DNA from: Gnetum montanum
Lineage: Eukaryota; Streptophyta; Gnetopsida; Gnetales; Gnetaceae
Length of the DNA stretch: 64,000 nt
Direction: 5' to 3'
Assembly: GCA_015680685.1 (NCBI GenBank)
Contig: MNCI01006166.1
Location: forward strand, 108,125 to 172,124
Below, in pieces: positions 57,333 through 64,000 of this stretch. The position numbers and the translations under genes were made by a program. The notes under the pieces are model-generated. The model searched no databases. It was not told the origin of the DNA and worked only from the letters and a program-made list of their open reading frames with translations. The first letter of the stretch is position 1. Each line of letters starts with the position of its first letter.

Positions 57333-57337
57333 TAGTA
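57333..57337. repeat. Right target-site duplication of element F (TAGTA)
   Basis: Matches 34398-34402. Confidence 0.88.
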
Positions 57338-58457
57338 TTTCAAGAAATTTGGAAACATGTTAAAGCTAAAAATTTTCTATTTGAATAGTAGTAAGAAAGG
57401 CTTTAATTCAAAAGTAAATTATTTATCTGCTATTCTTTCTTATCATTTTTTATGCATAATTAGGATAGCACCAATAGGATCTTGTCATCTAATAATTGAA
57501 ACATGTAGATGCCTTAAAATTTCTCGTAAAGAATAAATAGAAGAAGAAATATGTAAACTATGTAGTACATATAACCTCTACATTTTTCTATGATGTCGTA
57601 TATTTAAGCACATTAGATATAGATAGGATATTGGAGGTGTGAATATGGTTGATTTATTCTAAATGTTACCAAGACCACTTGGTAATTTTCTTAATGATAT
57701 TTTAAAACTCATAGCATGTATATTTCTATTGTCCAACAAATCCATAGGGTTTACAAATGTACTAAAATTTTAGTTTCAATTTCATTATAGATTATAGCAT
57801 TTTGTGCTTTGAATTTTTGAAAATATTTGCAATGAAATAGTGCATACTTTCACATGACTTTATGCAATCCAATTTTCTACTAACAAAATTCCTATTATGA
57901 TGATTTTTCAAGATTGATTAAAAAGAATTCGTAATCAAAAAATATTACATTAACCCTTGCTTCTAAGTTCACTAAACAGTTTTTTTTTTTTTTTTCTTTG
58001 CTTTTGAAACTATGGTGATGCAAATTTTGTAAAGCATCATCTAAGATGATTCTAGTTCATACTTAGTTCTTCTACCACAAAAATGGATCGAGTTTTTGGG
58101 TCTTCCAACATGTTTTTTTTTTTTTTCAATGCATATAGATATTCTCACTTTACAAATTAGTGAGGTTATTAGAATGGAATATTTTTTAGGTTTTCATCTA
58201 AGGGCAACTTGTTGGGTAGGTGTTAAAATAGATAGGTAAAAGTCAAAACTAAATTCTTTCAAGTTTAATTTGAAAGGAGAGATATTTGTGTTCAATGTTG
58301 ATACTACCTTAATCCCAATCACAAAAGAGCTTAATATCCTAAGTTGTTAGCTAAACTTGAAGTTAAGTAAATTTTAGCTAAAAAAATAAATAAAGAGTTA
58401 AATAAGAGGAGAATATCTACAAAAAAAAGAGATTAATAATGTCGAGTTAAACTTCAA
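57338..58457. other. AT-rich stretch with two poly(T) runs
   Basis: No coding frame recognised. Runs of T at about 57981-57997 and 58111-58125 could be reverse-oriented poly(A) tails of retroposed sequence, but no body was identified. The rightmost few hundred bases may belong to the upstream part of the L1-type LINE that follows. Confidence 0.45.
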
Positions 58458-60045
58458 ATGAAATATATTTTCTTCCAACTCCAAAACGGAAGATGCATTG
58501 AGGGTACTAATGCTACATCTTTAGAGAATTCTCAAAACCAAAATAAAATAAGTTTGTTATCAAATGATGTAGTGATAATGTGGGACACTGTAGTTGGGTT
58601 TAGCTACATTATGCCAATAAAATCTTGGGCTTTGTTTCTATCTATGTTCCATGTAATCTTAATGATAAAAGATTTCCATAAAACTAGTTGTGTTACAACT
58701 TGCCTATAGCCACTTAGGTTATTGCATGGAACTTTAATATGATTGAGAATCCAAAGGATAAAATTGGAGGAAGAAGAGAATCTTTAGATAGTAGTGAGCT
58801 CCATTTTTGGCTGCAGGTCAAGAACAAACTAAACTTGCATGAAAGTAATTAGAGCTACTTTTCATCCAAACCTGCTAATTAGTTTACTTGGACTAATGCC
58901 AAACAAGGGAATTCTTACATTACTTCAAGATTATATAGGATTTATTTATCTAAGAATACTTTTATACAATTTACAACCACAAGTGGTGCTATTGTCTAGG
59001 CTAATTATACATAAGTTCTCTCAAATCATTATTCTATTAAATGGTCTTTTTCCTTTTGTGGTTACACTTATTATTCCAATGATCATTATATCTTTAATAC
59101 AATCTTTATTCATAGTAGTTGTTTGTGTTCTTTATTTATGTAAATTTGGAATTTTTATCACAATCCTACAAGAGATGATTGTTGAATCAATCAATACACA
59201 AATGTTTGTACTCATCTTCAACATTTTTCTAAACAAGTAGGAGAATTGATGGCTTCTTGTCTGACTCTACAAAAATCTAATCTTGGTCAGGGTATCTCCT
59301 ACTTACAAAATGTCATTAACAATAGTTAACATGTAGAGGCTCAGCTTTGAAATCTTTAAGTTACTAAGACAAATTTGTGATTTATATATCATTATGAAGC
59401 TAGAGGAATTCACCTTCAGACTTAGCTTTCCTAGCTACAAATGGTTGGTTAAGCTACCAAAGAATTTTCAAACTTTCTTAAAGGGTGATAAAACTCCCTA
59501 AAATCCAAGCTATTCATGTTGATAATCATCTCTTTACCTTCAAAATTGACATTCTACAAACCTTATTTGAATATTACTTTGACAATATTGATCCAGTTGT
59601 AATAGATAATTGCTTGGAAGAAATTATTCTTTTTAATCATTGTACATTTAATGATGTTACTCCAAGGACAATCTTTTCAAGACTCTATAGCAACTTCATA
59701 ATAACAAAGTTCCTATGCTAGATGGTTTTCCTACATAATTTTTAAAGAAATTTTGACCACTCTTCAAGATTGTTTACATGTATAAGTAGGATCTTAATTT
59801 TTTTTTTATTTTTGAAAAGTCATCAATATTGGTGTTATTAAGCTCTTGTCCAAAACAAGAGGTAGCACTAGCATAAGCAATTAGTGTTTAATTACTCTTT
59901 TGAATGTCATCTACAAAATTGTTGCTAAAGCTATTGCTAGTAAATTGAAACATTTTTTTACATATCTCATTAGTAAAGAGAAAACCAGTTTTATTCAAGG
60001 AAAATACATCTTAAATAATGTAGGAATTTTTAAAAAAAAATGTTG
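58458..60045 (+). pseudogene. L1-type LINE ORF2 remnant: endonuclease and start of RT
   Basis: Plus-strand fragments read as an apurinic-type endonuclease: NFNMIENPKDKIGGRRES (about 58730; family GDFNMVE), FTWTNAKQGNSYITSRLYR (about 58880) and SNHYSIKWSFSF (about 59020, in place of SDHYPI). The start of RT follows near 59815-60030, with GVIKLLSKTRGS, LITLLNVIYKIVAKAIASKLK and ISKEKTSFIQGKYI, the early RT blocks of plant L1 elements. Frames shift often. The RT palm with the catalytic Asp pair is not reached; the sequence changes at about 60045. ORFs at 58458, 58839 and 59485 are only partly in the right frame. Confidence 0.78.
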
Positions 60046-60365
60046 ACAAAGAAATACCTAGTTCAATTCAAGCCAAGGAGCAAAGCATAAAAGGATGAAG
60101 ACATCTTTTAAAAAAAAATAGTAATAGGGTTTTATAAAACACTAATCCTAAGAGTTCAACATAACATACATTCTTAAAGACATTTATTTAGCAAAGACCA
60201 CTCAAACAAACCATGACCAAATAAAGCTACATTTCAAAGAAACCATGCCTAATAAAGGAGGCATGGTATAAGTCCTTTGATTCTTCACCATTTTCACTTC
60301 TCATGATAAGAGAACTATGTTGGAATGAGATATCTAAGAGAAGCCCAATGGGAAGTATGGATCCC

Positions 60366-60398
60366 ATTAAGGTAAGAAAAGTGTTTTCAAAAAGAGTG
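60366..60398. repeat. Left 33-bp target-site duplication of the RTE LINE
   Basis: Starts ATTAAGGTAAGAAA and ends CAAAAAGAGTG. The copy at 61392-61424 has the same length and differs at three positions. Confidence 0.8.
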
Positions 60399-61391
60399 TA
60401 AAAAACATATGATAGAGTGCCTAGAAATATTATTTGGTAGATCTTGCAAAGGAAAAACATCCCTAGTAAATATATTAAAGTAATTCAAGACATGTATGAA
60501 AGAGCTACCACTAAAATTAGAATAACTCGTGGATTAGCATCGGATTTTCTAGTCAAAGTCTACAATAGGATCTATACTTAGCCCATACTTATTTGCCATT
60601 ATTATGGATGAATTAATAAATGAAATACAAGATAAAATCCCTTTGTGTATATTATTTTCAGAGGACATTGTGTTAGTGGATATAGTTCAAGAAAACATTG
60701 CTTCTAAAATGGAGAAGTTGAGATATGCTCTAAAAGCAAAAGGCTTAAAAATTAGTAGAAATAAGAGAAAATATATGGAATGCAATTTTATTAACTACAT
60801 AAATAGTGTAAAATAGAAGTGATAATTCAAAGCCAAAAAGTCTCTCACCGCAAACAGTTTCACTACCTATGATCAATCCTTTATTAAATAGTGAAATTGA
60901 TAAAGATATAAGAAATAAAATTAAGGTCAGATGGTCAAAATGGAGGCAAGCTAGTGATGTTCTATGCGATAAAAGAATACTAATAAAACTAAAGGGGAAA
61001 TTTTATAGGATAGCAATCAAGTCTACTATCTTATATGGTGTTAAATGTTGGGCATTACAAAAGAGGCATGAACAATAAATCAATGTGGTAGAAATGTAAA
61101 TGCTTAGATGGATGTTAAATGTTACGAAAGAGATAAACTACATAAATGGCTTCTATTTCAAATTAAGCTATAAGAATGACAAGTTAGATAGTTTGGACAT
61201 GTGCAAAGAAGATCAAACAATGAGCCTACAAATAAGGTTGCCAAATCATTGAAGATGGGAAAAAATAATTGAAGATGATTTGAAGAAACTACAAATAAAC
61301 AAAGATCTAGCTATCATAAAGGCAAATGATAAAAAAAAAATCATGTAGCCAACCCCATTTTGTTGGGAACATGGCTAGGAGGATAATAATG
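60399..61391 (+). mobile_element. 5'-truncated RTE-type LINE
   Basis: About 1 kb of the 3' end of a plant RTE LINE. RT reads YDRVPREIIW, IQDMYERATTKIR, LSPYLFAIIMDELINEIQDKIP, then LFSEDIVLVD where active relatives have LFADDIVLID, so the catalytic Asp pair is damaged. Downstream are GLKISRNKRKYMECNF and WSKWRQASDVLCDKRILIKLKGKFYR (in pieces), LYGVKCWALQK and MLRWM, the usual RTE C-terminal order. The 3' end carries CATGTAGCCAACCCCA and TTGTTGGGA, the conserved plant RTE tail, and ends in ATAATAATG. A 33-bp duplication flanks it. Confidence 0.85.
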
Positions 61392-61424
61392 ATTAAGGTA
61401 AGAAATATGTTGTCAAAAAGAGTG
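61392..61424. repeat. Right 33-bp target-site duplication of the RTE LINE
   Basis: Same length as 60366-60398 with three mismatches. Confidence 0.8.
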
Positions 61425-61919
61425 GAGAGTAACATAATTAATTAACTTGAGATAAGATATTTTAGGGATGAATGATAATACACACAAATCCATAGAAATG
61501 ATGCCTTGTTGGTGAAAAACATTAGTTGTGGATAATTTACCATAAAAGACTTTAGAGAGGGTATGATAGTGTGGCAACAAACTCCAATGCCATAATTACA
61601 CTTTCATTGAATCACATTTAGCTCATTACCATGAATTATAAGTAGAATGAAGCTTATATTGAGGAGAGTCACCCCAACAAATAGTTTAAATTGTAATGCA
61701 AATATGGTAACCAAACCAATCTTTAATTTGCTCATAACCTTTCCAAATAGCATTGGGATGAGTAATTAATGGACATTCATGGTAAAGGTAATTACCATAT
61801 AAATATTTGAGTCTCATAACTCAAGCCCATAATACTTTATAGCATAATCTAATAGAAATGCTTCCCTCTTATGTATTCTAATAACTTTGTTTTCTACTCC
61901 TACTATATAACATTGTCAA

Positions 61920-62340
61920 ATAGAAAAGGTCAAGCAAAAGGCTTTGAAAAAGGCTACTAAATCTCTCTTTATCAAGCAAATTTATAGTCATCAATCATAT
62001 CCAAGTTCACCTCATACATAGTACTCTTGCTTCTTAATCCTAAATCATCTTTCCAGATTATTGACAAACTCTTATAAATTTTCTTAAGGTAGCTAAAGAT
62101 TATCATAAAATTTTTCATGGAGTAGCTTCAGATATTTTTCTTCTAAACAAGGATCAAGGTAGTTTGGGATTTTCCTCACTTGAACATCAGAGGATTCTCT
62201 TAGCCTCTAAATGAATTGTCCATTGTATCAAAGGTAAATAAGCTTGAAAGATTCTAGTCAGTCATAATGTTTTAAGTAAATATCAAAGATGAAGGAATAC
62301 TTGCCAAAGCAGATGGATAATTAGTGAAGGAACAAACAAA
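61920..62340 (+). pseudogene. L1-type LINE ORF2 remnant, distal part
   Basis: Plus-strand reading includes KASISLSLSSKFIVINHIQVHLIHSTLAS-like sequence (in pieces), then FLKVAKDYHKIFHGVASD and KDQGSLGFSSLEHQRILLASK, which correspond to the post-RT segment of plant L1 ORF2 (family: GGLGIRDLE with following LLAKW). It is probably the continuation of the LINE at 58458-60045. Confidence 0.6.
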
Positions 62341-63266
62341 AGTATAATTTCCTATTTCTTCAAACATATATGACTTTCTTAGAATTAATTAAAAAAGGCT
62401 TCCTTCATGGAACCCTACCCACATAAGCTCAGACAACTTACTGCCATACTCTTTGGTGGACGCCTATTATTAAAAAGACTTTTAGTTAGTTGATGAATTT
62501 TTAAATAGAGCCAACAAATTTGCAGACCACAATCTTCTTCATATTGGTCCAACGGTTTTCTATTAGAAATTTCCAGATTTGTTTATCCGGAGTCATCAGA
62601 TCTAATGACAGCTAAACAGAATGTTCATGCTTGAATCATATGGTATAAGTAAAATCAGTAGCGTGCAAAGTTTGACATAAAATGGACTTCCAATTGCAAC
62701 AGGTAGACAATTAACCAAGATGAAAAAAATATGCCATTTTATAACTGGAACTTGAAATTCACATTTTTAGGCCTGTAGCTGATTGACTAGAGCAGGCCCC
62801 ATTTAAAGGGACACTACATTGAAATCTTTGCATGAAAATACTTATTTTCATAAACACGATTATTTCTGACAAGTAAATGCAATTAATTGGCTTACAAATA
62901 ATCTAGCCCAAAATCATGTACTAGCTACTTTCTTGTACATGGGATCGCTTGTGGACCCTTTAGTTTCAATCTCCTCAAGTTTTGAAGGGTATCCTAATTG
63001 GTTCTTTGAAGAACAGGAACATACTCTTAAGAAGAATTGATCCAGCTGTATAAAACAATATCATATTCGAAACAATTCCATGGCCTTGTAAAAGAATTGC
63101 AACTCTTAAGAGTAAGGCAATTCTTACCAATAATAACAATAGCCTTCTAAAATTTACAATTGCAACTCTTGAGAGTAAGGCAATTCTTACCAATAATAAC
63201 AATAGCCTTCTAAAAAAATTCGAGGAAATAGGGAATCATCTTTCAACTTCCCCAAGAGCCAGAATA
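62341..63266. other. Downstream flank and probable 3' UTR of the methyltransferase gene
   Basis: No coding frame. The part nearest the stop codon at 63267 is probably the minus-strand 3' UTR, but no single poly(A) site could be chosen. It includes a two-copy tandem repeat (63096-63221). A 75-codon minus-strand ORF at 62975-63202 consists of that repeat. Confidence 0.5.
63096..63221. repeat. 63-bp tandem duplication in the probable 3' UTR
   Basis: ATTGCAACTCTT starts at 63096 and again at 63159. The following blocks with ttaccaataataac and tagccttctaaaa are the same in both copies. The first copy holds a 12-bp palindrome, ACTCTTAAGAGT. Confidence 0.85.
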
Positions 63267-63683
63267 CTATTTCCTTACAAATGGTTTCTGGCAAACAAGC
63301 AGCCTTTTCTCATTATCATCTTCAAGCTCTACAATGCGAGCATCCCACCGAAGTTGACCAGTAATTGCTCTAGCTTCCTCTATTTGTTGCACTTCATCAC
63401 GAAGTACTACCCACCCCTGCACCATTGAAAATTTATTTCAGGACATTTCAAACAGTAATAGAAAAACAGAACAATACGAGTGGCAATTAGTTAAGTTTGA
63501 ATGAAATATACGGCATTCAAGCCTAAAATGATGTCAAAAGTTACCTCTGGCCTTAAAATTCTATCCATTTCCAAAAACAAACCCATCAAACCACATTTAT
63601 AATTACGATCCATTTGTTGCGAAAGAAGGCCTGCAGCATGAAGCATGTCATATGTCCTAGGATATGTTGGAAAAGCCTCACAC
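63267..63683 (-). CDS. QUASIMODO2-like DUF248 methyltransferase, last two exons
   Basis: C-terminal end of a plant-specific S-adenosylmethionine-dependent methyltransferase of the DUF248/PMT family, Golgi type II membrane proteins linked to pectin (homogalacturonan) modification. The penultimate exon (63683-63545) reads CEAFPTYPRTYDMLHAAGLL and LFLEMDRILRPE. It begins one base into a codon, after an AG acceptor, and ends at a GT donor (63544-63543). After a 128-bp intron with a GCAG acceptor, the last exon (63416-63267) reads GWVVLRDEVQQIEEARAI, RWDARIVELEDD and LLVCQKPFVRK, then TAG. These match the family's HDWCEAFPTYPRTYD and LLVCQKPF signatures, best in memory to QUA2/TSD2. The reading is undamaged. 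Upstream exons lie beyond the right edge; 63684-64000 is intron. Confidence 0.88.
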
Positions 63684-64000
63684 CTGCAGTTAGGGGGAAA
63701 ATATGATGTGTAAAATTTCGATAAATTTAAATAAAAATCTAACTAATCACAATAAAGCAATGAGTTATGTGCAGCTATCATAAACAAGAGACCAAAATTA
63801 TAACAAGGTTTTATTTTCATATAAAAAGATGGATCCTTTCCGTCAAAAATATACTTGATCACTGCATTTTCTGTTTTCACAGGAGGGGAAGTTAATATAT
63901 GATTTCTACGAGGAAAAACAAAGATGATTTCAATGATCACAAACTTTAAAGAGGAGCATACTACAAATACAATTATAAGGTAGGATAGAAAACTGGCAAA
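63684..64000 (-). other. Intron of the methyltransferase gene, running off the window
   Basis: AT-rich, non-coding, ending in TGCAG before the exon at 63683 on the minus strand. The 65-codon minus-strand ORF at 63743-63940 does not match the family. Confidence 0.65.

Larger units (their letters stand above)
60046..61900 (-). pseudogene. Minus-strand L1-type LINE C-terminal fragment, split by an RTE insertion
   Basis: On the minus strand 61900-61480 reads like the C-terminal part of plant L1 ORF2 (VMRLKYLYGNYLYHECPLITHPNAIWKGYEQIKDWF, in pieces), then a stretch with HQ and W residues. It continues past the RTE insertion into 60366-60110 without a recognised domain. It separates the front and back pieces of the plus-strand LINE, so it was probably inserted there. 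The left boundary is inferred. Confidence 0.5.

Noticed and set aside
58839-59240. 133-codon hydrophobic plus-strand ORF resembling a membrane protein
   Set aside because: A neighbouring frame of the same DNA reads as the LINE endonuclease (FTWTN and SNHYSIKW blocks), so this is an out-of-frame shadow.
1-64000. tRNA or rRNA genes
   Set aside because: None seen. The tRNA-like matches are only the short primer-binding sites next to LTRs.

Overview
The window is seed-plant nuclear DNA made almost entirely of nested, mostly decayed retrotransposons. A real host gene appears only at the right edge. Evidence for a plant: Athila-type Ty3/gypsy elements with a tRNA-Asp primer-binding site, a Ty1/copia element primed by initiator-Met tRNA, RTE-type and L1-type LINEs, and the last two exons of a DUF248 (QUASIMODO2-like) methyltransferase on the minus strand at 63267-63683. 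The old, deeply nested insertions and heavy CpG loss suggest a large, repeat-rich genome such as a gymnosperm, but that is inference. There is no prokaryotic signature.

Layout. (1) 1-179 is the U3 end of a minus-strand LTR that runs off the left edge. (2) About 751-20133 is an old minus-strand Athila-like element, A. Its 5' LTR is at 19321-20133; gag, protease, RT, RNase H and integrase then read leftward. A is split by a plus-strand Athila-like element, B (3340-10155, TSD CAAAT), and by an old copia element, C (11692-16074, minus). A roughly 360-bp foreign-looking segment also lies inside A's gag. (3) 20575-25257 holds an LTR-like repeat with a Met-type PBS, a GC-rich minisatellite-like block and an unrecognised decayed coding region. 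(4) Element D (25263-32632, minus, TSD ATAAC) has one intact 1114-codon gag-protease ORF but no RT, RNase H or integrase. (5) A second copy of the LTR-like repeat is at 32784-33130. (6) Element F (34403-57332, plus, TSD TAGTA) is a large Athila-like element with a broken gag-pol and an extra coiled-coil coding region 3' of pol. A complete-length relative, E (45438-55142, plus, TSD CTTGG), has inserted into that extra region. (7) 58458-62340 is a pile of LINE pieces, including a 5'-truncated RTE LINE bounded by a 33-bp target duplication. (8) The methyltransferase end closes the window.

How the parts relate. B, D and E are one family: related gag, LTRs of about 800 bp, a short U3 carrying GATATC palindromes just upstream of TATA, and a long shared 3' untranslated region. 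E keeps pol; B and D have lost it with different junctions. They are therefore candidates for non-autonomous copies that would need RT and integrase in trans. F and A form a second related family with a different U3 motif array. Several non-coding structures recur among the copies and are the most interesting part of the window: paired U3 palindromes, a hairpin holding the poly(A) signal, a GTGTTCA/TGAACAC stem-loop upstream of the polypurine tract, and internal copies of the polypurine-tract motif. No tRNA or rRNA gene, CRISPR array or bacterial-type operon was seen.
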